The notes under the pieces are model-generated. The model was given only the letters and a program-made list of their open reading frames with translations. It did no database searches and had not been told where the DNA came from. The position numbers and the translations under genes are program-made. A DNA stretch of 64,000 nucleotides from an uncultured Anaerolineales bacterium (GTDB lineage Bacteria > Chloroflexota > Anaerolineae > Anaerolineales > Villigracilaceae), in NCBI GenBank assembly GCA_937960595.1, contig CALGPL010000010.1, forward strand, positions 62,001-126,000, read 5' to 3'. Below, piece by piece: positions 53,204-62,034 of this stretch (its first letter is position 1; the number at the start of each line of letters is the position of its first letter).

Positions 53204-54784
53204 ATGAAAAAATATCTCCTCTCCCTGCTCCTCCTCTTGACCCTCCTGGCCGCCTGCCAGCCGACGCTTGCCGGACGGCCCCCAGCCGCGTCCCCCTCGG
53301 CCGCCCCTCTCCCCTACACCACCCCCGACTGGTTCGACGGCCAGATTCTCTACGAAATCTTCGTCCGCTCCTTCTGCGACTCGGACGGCGACGGCATCGG
53401 CGACCTGCGCGGCGTCGAGCAAAAACTGGACTACCTGCAATCGCTCAACGTCACCGTCCTCTGGCTGATGCCCATCCACCCCTCCCCCTCCGAACATGGC
53501 TACGACGTGGCCGATTACTTCGCCGTCAACCCCGAGTACGGCACGCTCGCCGACCTGCAATCGCTGGTGGCCGCCGCCCACGCCCGCGGCATGCGCATCC
53601 TGCTCGACTTCGTCCCATCCCATCTCTCCAATCAGAACCCCATCTTCCAGGACGCCTACGCCAACCCGCAATCGCCCTACAGCGATTGGTTCGTCTGGCG
53701 CAACGACGCCCACACCCTCTACGCCGGCTTCGCCGACAGCGAAGCCATGCCGCGCTTCAACCACTACAACCCCGCCGTGGTAGACTACCTCTCCCAGGCC
53801 GCCCTCTTCTGGCTCGACCTGGACGGCGACGGCGATTACACCGACGGCGTGGACGGCTTCCGCGTCGACAACGCCACCTTCCCGCCGGTAGAATTCCTGA
53901 CCACCCTGCGCGCCCGCATCAAAGCCGCCAACCCCGAGGCGCTCCTGCTCGGCGAAACCTGGGTCAACAGCCCCGGCGACCTGGGCCGTTTCTTCACCGA
54001 CCAATTCGACGCCCTCTTCGACTTCCCGCTCTACCAGACCCTCACCGGCGGCCAGACCTCCAACGGCGACGGCGTCCTCAACGGCCGCGCCCGCCCGGTC
54101 CTCCTGACCATGCTCTTTGAAGAAGAAGCGCGCTTTCCCGAAGAAGCCATGGCCGTCCGCTTCCTCGCCAACCACGACACCAACCGCCTCTACACCAAAA
54201 CCGGCGGCAACGCCGACCGCCTGCGCCTCGGCGCCGACCTGCTGGCCTGCCTGCCCGGCCCCATCCTGATCTACTACGGCGAGGAAATCGGCATGCCCGG
54301 CCAGAAAGGCGGCCCGCCCTACTGGGACAACTACCGCCGCGAACCGATGGACTGGTATGCCCTCGAGGCCGGCCCCGGCCAGGCCACCTGGTTCATGCCC
54401 AACGACCGCTGGAACCGCCCCGCCGACGGCATCTCGGTCGAAGAGCAGGAGGCCGACCCCGCCTCGCTCCTCCACCACTACCGCGCCGTCCTGAGCCTGC
54501 GCGCCGCTTCCCCGGCCCTGCTCTCCGGCGACTTCACCCTGCTCGAACTGGACGCCCCGCCCTCCGCCTGGGGCTTCCTCCGTCAGCAAGGAAATGAGCA
54601 GGTCATCTGCCTCTACAACTTCTCCGACCAGCCGCTCGAGGCCACCCTCCCCGCCTGGCCGCTCGCCGACGGCGCGCCCCTCGATCTGCTGACCGGCTCC
54701 GAGGTCCCGCCCGCCGCGGCCGGCGCGCCCTACCGCCTGTCCCTGCCGCCCACCTCTGCCGTCTGGCTCGTCTCACCGCCCTAA
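53204..54784 (+). CDS. Surface GH13 alpha-amylase-type lipoprotein
   Basis: The 526-residue protein has a lipoprotein signal (LLTLLAAC) and a GH13 barrel. Region II is GFRVDNATF with nucleophile D222, region III LLGETW with E251, region IV FLANHD with D325. In region I the usual Asn is replaced: DFVPSH (S139). Calcium-loop-like DSDGDGIGDL and DLDGDGDYTDG segments are seen. It probably cuts starch or maltodextrin outside the membrane, feeding the importer encoded upstream. A beta-rich C-terminal domain follows the barrel. Confidence 0.9.
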   Translation: MKKYLLSLLLLLTLLAACQPTLAGRPPAASPSAAPLPYTTPDWFDGQILYEIFVRSFCDSDGDGIGDLRGVEQKLDYLQSLNVTVLWLMPIHPSPSEHGYDVADYFAVNPEYGTLADLQSLVAAAHARGMRILLDFVPSHLSNQNPIFQDAYANPQSPYSDWFVWRNDAHTLYAGFADSEAMPRFNHYNPAVVDYLSQAALFWLDLDGDGDYTDGVDGFRVDNATFPPVEFLTTLRARIKAANPEALLLGETWVNSPGDLGRFFTDQFDALFDFPLYQTLTGGQTSNGDGVLNGRARPVLLTMLFEEEARFPEEAMAVRFLANHDTNRLYTKTGGNADRLRLGADLLACLPGPILIYYGEEIGMPGQKGGPPYWDNYRREPMDWYALEAGPGQATWFMPNDRWNRPADGISVEEQEADPASLLHHYRAVLSLRAASPALLSGDFTLLELDAPPSAWGFLRQQGNEQVICLYNFSDQPLEATLPAWPLADGAPLDLLTGSEVPPAAAGAPYRLSLPPTSAVWLVSPP

Positions 54785-54789
54785 AATGA

Positions 54790-54797
54790 GGTAAAAT
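54790..54797 (+). promoter_or_regulatory. GGTAAAAT box before the second GH13 gene
   Basis: GG plus TAAAAT (54792-54797) lies 38 bases before the ATG and just after the lipoprotein stop. It may give the cytoplasmic enzyme an additional promoter. Confidence 0.4.
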
Positions 54798-54835
54798 TCG
54801 TCCGTTCGCCCAAACTCCTCGCCCCAAGAGCCCGC

Positions 54836-56233
54836 ATGACCACACCCTACTGGGTCCCGGACGCCATCTTCTACCAAATCTTCCCCGACCGTTTCGCCAA
54901 CGGTGACCCTGACAACGACCCGCCCAACGTGGTGCCCTGGGGGACGCCGCCCACCCTGCACGGATTCCAGGGCGGAGACCTGCGCGGCATCCTCCGCCGC
55001 TTCGACTACCTGCTCGAACTGGGCGTCAACGCGCTCTACCTCAACCCCATCTTCGCCTCCCCCTCCACCCACCGCTACAACACGACCGATTACTACCAAA
55101 TCGACCCCAAACTCGGCACGCTGGCCGACTTCCGCGCCCTGCTCAACCTGGCCCACAGCAACGGAGTGCGCGTCATCCTGGACGGCGTCTTCAACCATTG
55201 CGGCCGGGGCTTCTTCGCCTTTGCCGATGTGCTCGAAAACGAAACCGAGTCCCCCTACCAAGATTGGTTCCATATCAAGAAATTCCCCCTCGAGGCCTAC
55301 ACGCCCGGCGAAGCCCAGAATTACCTCGGCTGGTGGAATCACAAAAGCCTGCCCAAATTCAACACCGACAACCCCCGCGTGCGCCGCTACCTCCTGGATG
55401 TCGCCCGCTACTGGATCGAACAAGGCGCCGACGGCTGGCGGCTGGACGTCCCCAACGAAATCGATGACGACGACTTCTGGGCGGAATTCCGTCAGGTGGT
55501 CAAATCGGCCAACCGCGACGCTTACTTGTTGGGCGAAATCTGGACGATCGATCCGCGCTGGGTCAACGACAAGCACTTCGACGGCCTGATGAATTACCCC
55601 TTCCGCGATGCTCTCCTGCGCCTTCTATACGCCGGCACCCTCGACCTGCCCCACTTCATCGAAAAGATCGAGGGCCTCCTCACCGCCTACCCGCAGGAAA
55701 ACGTCTATGCCATGTACGTCCCGCTTGGCTCGCACGATACCGAGCGCCTGTTCACCAAAGTCGAAGGCAACGCCGACAAAGTCAAACTGGCCTTCCTGCT
55801 CCAGATGGCCTACCCCGGCGCCCCGGCCATCTACTACGGCGACGAAATCGGCCTGCCCGGCGGCAAAGACCCCGACTGCCGGCGGGCCTTCCCCTGGGAG
55901 CGCCGAGAGTGGAATCTCGAACTCCAGCACTGGGTGCGCACCCTCATCCGCCTGCGCAAACAATCTCCGGCCCTGCGGCGCGGCGAATACAAACGCCTGT
56001 TTGCCGACCCCAACAACGGCCACTTCGCCTTCGCCCGCATCCTGGGCGAGGAAAAGATCGTCGTCGCCATCAACGCCTCCAGCAGTCCGCAGCAATTCAA
56101 AATCCCTTGCGCCCCTCTGGGCTGGAGCGAAGGACAAGTGGTGCGCAATCTCATCACCGGCCAGCGATACACCATCGAGGGCAAGAAATTTCACGTCAAA
56201 CTGCCCGCCTGGAGCGGCATGTGGGTCACATGA
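54836..56233 (+). CDS. Cytoplasmic GH13 enzyme, neopullulanase/cyclomaltodextrinase-like
   Basis: The 465-residue protein has no signal peptide and the GH13 set DGVFNH (region I), GWRLDVPNEI with nucleophile D204 (II), LLGEIW with E234 (III) and PLGSHD with D301 (IV). MPNEI/VPNEI in region II and FYQIFPDRFANGD at the start are typical of neopullulanases, cyclomaltodextrinases and maltogenic amylases. The N-terminal carbohydrate module of those enzymes is missing. It likely hydrolyses imported maltodextrins in the cytoplasm. Confidence 0.91.
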   Translation: MTTPYWVPDAIFYQIFPDRFANGDPDNDPPNVVPWGTPPTLHGFQGGDLRGILRRFDYLLELGVNALYLNPIFASPSTHRYNTTDYYQIDPKLGTLADFRALLNLAHSNGVRVILDGVFNHCGRGFFAFADVLENETESPYQDWFHIKKFPLEAYTPGEAQNYLGWWNHKSLPKFNTDNPRVRRYLLDVARYWIEQGADGWRLDVPNEIDDDDFWAEFRQVVKSANRDAYLLGEIWTIDPRWVNDKHFDGLMNYPFRDALLRLLYAGTLDLPHFIEKIEGLLTAYPQENVYAMYVPLGSHDTERLFTKVEGNADKVKLAFLLQMAYPGAPAIYYGDEIGLPGGKDPDCRRAFPWERREWNLELQHWVRTLIRLRKQSPALRRGEYKRLFADPNNGHFAFARILGEEKIVVAINASSSPQQFKIPCAPLGWSEGQVVRNLITGQRYTIEGKKFHVKLPAWSGMWVT

Positions 56234-56280
56234 AAGCGCGTCTCGTCGCCACGCTCTCAAAGTCTTTGCGTGCGATGAAA

Positions 56281-57033
56281 CTACCCCCACACCGCCGTCA
56301 CCAGCGCCGGTAAAATCTGGCCGGATTTGCCCCGCAGGAAGAAATCCACCCAGGGCGTCAGCGGCGTCGGCTCCAGGTTGATCTCCACCACCGTCGCGCC
56401 GCCCTCCTTGGCCACATGCGCCAGCGAGGCCGCCGGTTGCACCAGCCCCGAGGTCCCGATCGAAAAGAAAACCTGACAGGCGCGCGTCGCCGCCCAGGCC
56501 GCCTCCAGCGCCTCGGGCGGCAGCCTCTCCCCAAACCAGACCACGTCCGGGCGCAGCAAGCCTCCGCAGGCCGCGCAGGTCGGGACGGATTGACCGTCAC
56601 CATGCCACTCCGCGGCGGGTTTCCCGCAATCGAAGCACTTGACCCGCCGAATATTGCCATGCAATTCGATTACGTTGGGGCTGCCGGCCCTGGCGTGCAG
56701 GCCGTCCACGTTCTGGGTGATGAGGGTGAAATCGGCGATCTGGCGGGCCATCGCGACGAGGGCGTAGTGACCGGGATTCGGCGCGACCGAGTCTGCCCGG
56801 GCGCGGCGCATCGCATACCAATCCCAGACCAGTTTGGGATGGCGCCGGAAGGCCTCGGGCGTCGCCAGGTCTTCGGGGCGGTACTGCGCCCACAGGCCGC
56901 TCTGGGAATCGCGGAAGGTCGGCACCCCCGACTCCTGCGAGACGCCCGCCCCCGTCAAGGCCGCGGCGCGCTGGCAGGCGCGCAGCAGGCTGACCAATTC
57001 GGCAGGTAGGTTCATCCCCATCCGCTCAGACAT
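56281..57033 (-). CDS. Sirtuin, NAD-dependent protein deacylase
   Basis: The 250-residue protein has the sirtuin NAD motif GAGVSQESGVPTFRD, TQNVDGLH, catalytic His in ELHGN, and four zinc cysteines (CFDCG ... CAACGG). WYAMRRA contains the Tyr-x-x-Arg pair of class III (SIRT5/CobB-like) sirtuins, which prefer succinyl or malonyl lysine. The start ATG at 57033 overlaps the stop of the exonuclease gene by eight bases. ATG codons at 57021 and 57015 are alternatives. Confidence 0.92.
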   Translation of the reverse strand: MSERMGMNLPAELVSLLRACQRAAALTGAGVSQESGVPTFRDSQSGLWAQYRPEDLATPEAFRRHPKLVWDWYAMRRARADSVAPNPGHYALVAMARQIADFTLITQNVDGLHARAGSPNVIELHGNIRRVKCFDCGKPAAEWHGDGQSVPTCAACGGLLRPDVVWFGERLPPEALEAAWAATRACQVFFSIGTSGLVQPAASLAHVAKEGGATVVEINLEPTPLTPWVDFFLRGKSGQILPALVTAVWG

Positions 57034-57796
57034 CGAGCACCAGACTGACCGGACAATGGTCCGAGCCCATCACCTCGTCATGGATTTCGGCAGCCAAGAT
57101 GCGTTCCCGCAAATCGGGCGAGACCAGGAAGTAATCCAGCCGCCAGCCGACGTTGCGCTCGCGGGCGCGCGTGACCATGTCCCACCAGGTGTACTTGACC
57201 GTATCGGGATGCAAATGCCGGAAGGTATCCACCAGGCCGGCCTCGAAAAATTCGCCCAGCCCGGCGCGTTCCTCGGGCAGGAAACCGCTGGTCTTGACGT
57301 TCTCTTTCGGACGGGCGAGATCGATCTCAGCGTAGGCCGTGTTGAAATCGCCGGCCACGACCACGCGCCGGCCGGCTTCCAGGTAGCCCCGCGCCAGGTC
57401 CAGAAAGCGCTTGTAAAAGGCCAGTTTGTGAGCGACCCATTCGGGGCCGCGCCCGCCATTGGGAAAATAGATGTTGAAAAAGACGAACGGCTCGAACTCA
57501 TGGATGAGCGTGCGACCGTCTGTGTCGAAGCGCGGATCCCCCAGCCCCTCGACTACCCGCTGCGGGGCGCGGCGGGAGAAAGTCGCCACGCCGCTGTACC
57601 CCTTGCGCTCGGCCGCGCTCCAGGCCGCCTGGTACCCCGACGGGCTGCGCAGCGCCGCCGAGAGTTGGTCGGGGTGCGCTTTCGTCTCCTGAACGGCGAC
57701 CACGTCCGCCCCGCAGCCGGCCAGCCAATCGAGGAAACCTTTCTTCTCTGCCGCCCGAATGCCGTTGACGTTCCACGAAATCAATTTCCAGGTCAT
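57026..57796 (-). CDS. xthA: Exodeoxyribonuclease III (AP endonuclease family)
   Basis: The 256-residue enzyme begins KLISWNVNGIRAAEKKGFLDWL and has QETK, VAGDFNTAYAEIDL, WWDMVTRARERNVGWRLDYF and the final MGSDHCPV, the metal-binding and catalytic motifs of ExoIII. It cuts DNA at abasic sites and degrades 3' ends. MTWKLIS at 57796 is chosen over the upstream in-frame start. It sits between a small unknown gene and the sirtuin on the same strand. Confidence 0.95.
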   Translation of the reverse strand: MTWKLISWNVNGIRAAEKKGFLDWLAGCGADVVAVQETKAHPDQLSAALRSPSGYQAAWSAAERKGYSGVATFSRRAPQRVVEGLGDPRFDTDGRTLIHEFEPFVFFNIYFPNGGRGPEWVAHKLAFYKRFLDLARGYLEAGRRVVVAGDFNTAYAEIDLARPKENVKTSGFLPEERAGLGEFFEAGLVDTFRHLHPDTVKYTWWDMVTRARERNVGWRLDYFLVSPDLRERILAAEIHDEVMGSDHCPVSLVLDV

Positions 57797-57819
57797 GCTC
57801 GCTCTGCGTCCAACGCGTC

Positions 57820-58047
57820 TCAATGCCAGCCGCCGGTTTGCATCCGGTTGCGGATTTCATCCTGCAAGGCAGAGAGCATTTCCAGATAGGACTCGCGGTT
57901 GGCCGGACTGCCCAGGGTGGCCTGTTCCTCGAAACGGGCCAGGAAATACACCACCCACGAGAGCCAGGTGCGTGGGTTACTCTGCAATCGGGCAATCTGT
58001 TTGACAATCTCGAGCAATTCGTCGCGCAACATACTTTCTTTGCTCAT
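57820..58047 (-). CDS. Small helical protein, unknown function
   Basis: The 75-residue protein is mostly helical, with LRDELLEIVKQIARLQSNPRTWLSW and FEEQATLGSPANRESYLEML. No family is recognised. AAGGAG lies before the ATG and a TACAAT box (minus 58104-58099) is a possible -10 element. It heads the run with xthA and the sirtuin gene, and ends 23 bases before xthA. Confidence 0.65.
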   Translation of the reverse strand: MSKESMLRDELLEIVKQIARLQSNPRTWLSWVVYFLARFEEQATLGSPANRESYLEMLSALQDEIRNRMQTGGWH

Positions 58048-58180
58048 CGTTCACTCCTTATGAATCATTTCAAATCGTTGCCGCGCCATCACCGATTAAT
58101 TGTATCACTTCGACGCCGGAAAATGACAAAACGGCGGATCCAGGAGAAGCGCATTTTCCGCCGCGCCGCCCAAAATCAAG

Positions 58181-58186
58181 TATAAT
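58181..58186 (+). promoter_or_regulatory. TATAAT box before the DUF3597 gene
   Basis: A perfect TATAAT lies 49 bases before the ATG at 58236, and AAGGGAAAAG forms the ribosome binding site. Confidence 0.55.
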
Positions 58187-58235
58187 AAAAAGAGTACAAA
58201 CCTTATCATATTTTCCAAGAAAGGGAAAAGAAAAA

Positions 58236-58673
58236 ATGAGCATTTTCAAGACCATCATGAGCAAACTGGGCCTCGGCAAGAAAGAGGAACCGGCCAAGGC
58301 CACAGCAGCCCCGGCCCGCCCGGCTGCCAATGCGCCCGAATACAAGCCGATGACCCCGATGGCGAAAGCCCCGGCCCAGCCCGCCGTCCCCGCCCGGCCG
58401 GCCGCCATCTCCGAGGTGGACGTGGTCAGCAAACTGGAAGAGATGGCCAAGTCCAACCCCGAACAACTCGACTGGAAAGTCTCCATCGTTGACCTGCTGA
58501 AACTGCTGGGCATCGACAGCAGCCTGGAAGCCCGCAAAGAACTGGCCACCGAACTCGGCTGCCCGGCCGATCTGATGGGCGATTCGGCCAAGATGAACGT
58601 CTGGCTGCACAAGACGGTGCTGAAGAAAATTGCCGAAAACGGCGGCAACATTCCGCGCGAACTGCTCGACTGA
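58236..58673 (+). CDS. DUF3597 family protein
   Basis: The 145-residue protein has an N-terminal amphipathic segment (MSIFKTIMSKLGLGKKEE), an Ala/Pro-rich linker (about 22-62) and a compact helical domain (VDVVSKLEEMAKSNPEQLDWKVSIVDLLKLLGIDSSLEARKELATELG, split here by family pattern) of DUF3597. The function is unknown, though the domain resembles a small peptidoglycan or LysM-neighbour module in some annotations. It is a single-gene transcript with its own promoter box and terminator. Confidence 0.86.
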   Translation: MSIFKTIMSKLGLGKKEEPAKATAAPARPAANAPEYKPMTPMAKAPAQPAVPARPAAISEVDVVSKLEEMAKSNPEQLDWKVSIVDLLKLLGIDSSLEARKELATELGCPADLMGDSAKMNVWLHKTVLKKIAENGGNIPRELLD

Positions 58674-58703
58674 TCCAAGCAACCTGCCAAACCAAACTGC
58701 CAG

Positions 58704-58736
58704 CCCGGACGAATCCCGTCCGGGTTTTGCTTTTTC
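58704..58736 (+). terminator. Rho-independent terminator of the DUF3597 gene
   Basis: CCCGGACG (58704-58711) pairs with CGTCCGGG (58717-58724), followed by TTTTGCTTTTTC. Confidence 0.92.
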
Positions 58737-58848
58737 GCACAGCCTGTTAGACGGAACGTTCATATTCGGCTAAAATAGACTCCTCCCGCCGGCGCATCGC
58801 CCCGTGTGTGCGCCGCCGAAAACGTTGACCCTCGCCGGAAAGGCAAAC

Positions 58849-59847
58849 ATGCCTGCCATTCAAGTCAAGAATCTAACCAAAACGTTCCAAACCAGGCACA
58901 AGGCAGCCGGGCTGACAGCCAGTGTGCGCGCCCTCTTCCGGCCGCAGGTCAGCGCCGTCGAGGCGGTACGCGGCATTTCGTTCGAGATGGAAGCCGGTGA
59001 ACTTCTGGGCTTCATCGGACCGAACGGGGCCGGGAAATCGACCACCATCAAAATCCTGACCGGGATTCTCTTCCCCACCTCCGGCGAGGCCAGCGTGCTC
59101 GGATACACCCCCTGGCGACAGCGCCGCCAGTTGGCCTACCACATCGGGACCGTTTTCGGTCAGCGGCCGCAGTTGTGGTACCACCTGCCGGCCATCGACA
59201 CCCTGACCCTCTTCGGCAAGATCTACGAACTGGACGACCGCCAGACCAAAAGGCGGATTGCCGAACTGGCCGAAGCCTTCGAGATCCAGGACCTGCTCGA
59301 GACGCCGGTGCGCAAACTCTCTCTCGGTCAACGCATGCGCTGCGAGGTGGCCGCCTCCCTGCTCCACAAGCCCAAATTGCTCCTACTCGACGAACCGTCC
59401 ATCGGCCTGGACGTGGTGGCCAAACAGCACATCCGCGACGCCATCCGCGAAATGGCCGCCCGCGAAAACGTCGGCGTCCTGCTCACCTCGCACGACGCCG
59501 GCGACCTGGAAGCGCTCTGCAAACGGGTCATCATCCTCCATCATGGACAGATCGTCTATCAGGATAAAGTTTCGACCCTCAAACGCTCCTTCCTGACCTC
59601 CAAACTGGTCGAGGTGCGTTACGCCCAGCAGGTCGCCCCCGACTTCGAGATAGCCGGCACCGAGACGCTCAAAATCGCCCGCGAACGCTACGGCGTCAAA
59701 CTGCGCTTCGACACCCGCCGCACGCCCGTCGAAAGCGTGCTGGCCCGCCTGACCGAGGCCGGCGACGTGGTCGACATCACCATCTCCGACCCGCCGCTCG
59801 AGGAGGTCATTGCCGCTATCTACGCCCAAGCCGAGAGGAACGCCTAG
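58849..59847 (+). CDS. ABC transporter ATP-binding protein (ABC-2/DUF990 group)
   Basis: The 332-residue protein has Walker A GPNGAGKST, signature LSLGQRMR, Walker B LLLLDEPSIGLD and switch His in LTSHDAGDLE. A C-terminal extension of about 90 residues (YAQQVAPDFEIAG...) is typical of exporters of the ABC-2 type. The start at 58849 follows GGAAAGG and removes an upstream in-frame extension. Two ABC-2 permease genes lie downstream after a fucosidase gene. The transported substrate is unknown. Confidence 0.93.
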   Translation: MPAIQVKNLTKTFQTRHKAAGLTASVRALFRPQVSAVEAVRGISFEMEAGELLGFIGPNGAGKSTTIKILTGILFPTSGEASVLGYTPWRQRRQLAYHIGTVFGQRPQLWYHLPAIDTLTLFGKIYELDDRQTKRRIAELAEAFEIQDLLETPVRKLSLGQRMRCEVAASLLHKPKLLLLDEPSIGLDVVAKQHIRDAIREMAARENVGVLLTSHDAGDLEALCKRVIILHHGQIVYQDKVSTLKRSFLTSKLVEVRYAQQVAPDFEIAGTETLKIARERYGVKLRFDTRRTPVESVLARLTEAGDVVDITISDPPLEEVIAAIYAQAERNA

Positions 59848-59887
59848 CAGCCTGCCTTTCCGGCCCTTGCCACGAATAGGAGGACCC

Positions 59888-61183
59888 ATGCTCACTCCTC
59901 AGCCTACCCAGGGCGACACCGCCTGGTTCGTCCACGACCGTTTCGGGATGTTCATCCACTGGGGCTTGTACAGCCTGGCTGCCCGTCACGAGTGGGTCCA
60001 ATCGCGCGAAAAAATCGCCCCCGACGACTACCAGGCGCGCTACTTCCCCCGCTTCGACCCGCAGCGCTACGACCCGCGCGCCTGGGCGCGTCTGGCCCGC
60101 CAGGCCGGGATGAGGTACGCCGTCATCACGGCCAAACACCACGAGGGCTTCTGTTTGTGGGACTCGCAATTCACCGATTTCAAGGCCCCCAACACCCCGG
60201 CGGGCCGCGACCTGCTCGTCCCCTTCGTCGAAGCCTTCCGGGCCGAGGGGCTGCGGGTCGGCTTCTACTATTCCCTCCTCGACTGGCATCACCCCGACTT
60301 CACCCTCGACGTCTATCACCCGCTGCGCGACCACCCCGCGGCCGCCCGGCTGAACCGCGGCCGCAAAATGACGCGCTACGCCGAGTACATCCGCAACCAA
60401 GTGGCCGAACTGCTGACCCGCTTCCAGCCCGACATCTTGTGGTGCGACTTTTCCTACCCGAACAAGACCTACAAGAACTTCCCCGGCAAGGGACGCAAGG
60501 ATTGGGAGAGCGAGAAACTATACGCCCTGATTCGCGAACTGGCCCCGCGCCTCATTCTGAACAACCGCCTCGACCTGCCGCCCGAACAGGCCGACGTCCA
60601 CACCCCCGAACAGGTCCAGCCGACCGAGTGGGTGCGCGTCCATGGCCGGCCGGTTGTCTGGGAGGTCTGCCAGACGTTTAGCGGCTCGTGGGGCTATCAC
60701 CGCGACGAGGAAACCTGGAAAAGTCCCGCTCAACTGATTCGGATGCTGATCAACACGGTCGCCTGCGGCGGCAACCTGCTCATGAACATCGGCCCGACCG
60801 CCCTGGGGACCTTCGACCCGCGCGCCGTCGCCGCCCTGGGCGTCTACGCCGACTGGATGGCCCTGCACGCCGAATCGATCTACGGCTGCACCCAAAGCGA
60901 ATTCTCCGCCCCGCAAGACTGCCGCCTAACCCAGCGCGGAAACAAGGTCTACGTTCACATCTTCGCCTGGCCGTTCCGGACGCTGATCCTGCGCGGACTG
61001 GGCGGGCGCGTCGACTACGCCCGCTTTCTCCACGATGGCAGCGAGGTCCAGATCCGGCCGCCGACCTGGGAGGCAGAACAACTCGGGCTGAGTGAACAGG
61101 ACTTGCTGCTCTGGCTGCCGGTCAAACAGCCCGAGGTCATCGTCCCGGTCATCGAACTGACCCTGAAACCGACGCCCCTCTGA
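59888..61183 (+). CDS. Alpha-L-fucosidase (GH29)
   Basis: The 431-residue protein starts FVHDRFGMFIHWGLYS and has YAVITAKHHEGFCLWDS, the nucleophile D187 in DILWCDFSYP and the later MNIGPTALG segment of GH29. It releases alpha-L-fucose from glycans. No signal peptide is present, so it acts in the cytoplasm on imported oligosaccharides. A very good ribosome binding site (TAGGAGG) precedes it. The gene lies between the ATPase and the two permeases of an ABC-2 transporter. Confidence 0.92.
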   Translation: MLTPQPTQGDTAWFVHDRFGMFIHWGLYSLAARHEWVQSREKIAPDDYQARYFPRFDPQRYDPRAWARLARQAGMRYAVITAKHHEGFCLWDSQFTDFKAPNTPAGRDLLVPFVEAFRAEGLRVGFYYSLLDWHHPDFTLDVYHPLRDHPAAARLNRGRKMTRYAEYIRNQVAELLTRFQPDILWCDFSYPNKTYKNFPGKGRKDWESEKLYALIRELAPRLILNNRLDLPPEQADVHTPEQVQPTEWVRVHGRPVVWEVCQTFSGSWGYHRDEETWKSPAQLIRMLINTVACGGNLLMNIGPTALGTFDPRAVAALGVYADWMALHAESIYGCTQSEFSAPQDCRLTQRGNKVYVHIFAWPFRTLILRGLGGRVDYARFLHDGSEVQIRPPTWEAEQLGLSEQDLLLWLPVKQPEVIVPVIELTLKPTPL

Positions 61184-61193
61184 GCGGGCAGAG

Positions 61194-61979
61194 ATGAAAA
61201 AATACCTCGCCATCCTCAAGATCAATCTGCTCAACAGCCTGGCTTATCCGGCCGAATTGTTGACGCGCGCCCTCGTGATCGTGCTGTTCATGTGGATTTT
61301 CTTCCAATTGTGGCGCGTGACCTTTGCCGCTGCCGGGACCGAAGCCATCCACGGCCTGACCCTGCGGGACACGATGTGGTACCTCCTGCTGGCCGAGACG
61401 CTCGAACTCGGCCGCCCTCGCCTTGCCCGTCTCATCTCGCAGCAGGTCAAGGATGGATCCATCGCCTACCTGCTCAACAAGCCCTATCATTTCCTGTTCT
61501 ATCAGTTGGCCAGCGGGCTGGGAGACAGCCTGCCGCGCATGGGGATGCTCTTCCTGCTGGGCGGCGTCGTGGTCTGGGCATTGGCCGGGCCGCCGCCGGC
61601 AATCGCCCACTGGCCGCCGGCCTTCCTGGCCCTGGCCGGGGCCTGGCTGCTGCATTTCTGTTTCAATGCCCTGATCGGCCTGGCAGCCTTCCTTGCCGAA
61701 GAGGTGGCTCCCTTCGAATGGATCTATCAGAAGATGGTCTTCATCCTGGGCGGCATGCTCATTCCGCTCGACTTCTACCCCGCCTGGCTGCAAACCGTCT
61801 GCCGCAGCCTGCCCTTCGCCTACATGATGTACGGGCCGGCGCGCCTCTTCGTCCGCCCGGAGACGACCGTCTTCGTGCAAACTCTCCTCGGCCAAATTCT
61901 CTGGCTCGCCGTCCTGGGCGGCGGCCTGGCCCTGGCCTTCGGAAGCGGCATGAGACGGCTGGCCATCAACGGCGGCTGA
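61194..61979 (+). CDS. ABC-2 family permease (DUF990/ABC2_membrane_6 type)
   Basis: The 261-residue protein has six predicted helices, starting KKYLAILKINLLNSLAYPAE with a first helix and ending in a short polar tail. DGSIAYLLNKPYHFLFYQL in the loop after helix 2 is typical of this permease group. It pairs with the next permease gene and the ATPase encoded upstream to form a transporter. It begins 10 bases after the fucosidase stop. Confidence 0.87.
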   Translation: MKKYLAILKINLLNSLAYPAELLTRALVIVLFMWIFFQLWRVTFAAAGTEAIHGLTLRDTMWYLLLAETLELGRPRLARLISQQVKDGSIAYLLNKPYHFLFYQLASGLGDSLPRMGMLFLLGGVVVWALAGPPPAIAHWPPAFLALAGAWLLHFCFNALIGLAAFLAEEVAPFEWIYQKMVFILGGMLIPLDFYPAWLQTVCRSLPFAYMMYGPARLFVRPETTVFVQTLLGQILWLAVLGGGLALAFGSGMRRLAINGG

Positions 61980-62034
61980 CGACACCCTTCGGCCCCCCGG
62001 CGCGTTCTGGCAAACCGCTCCTTTGCAGGCAACC

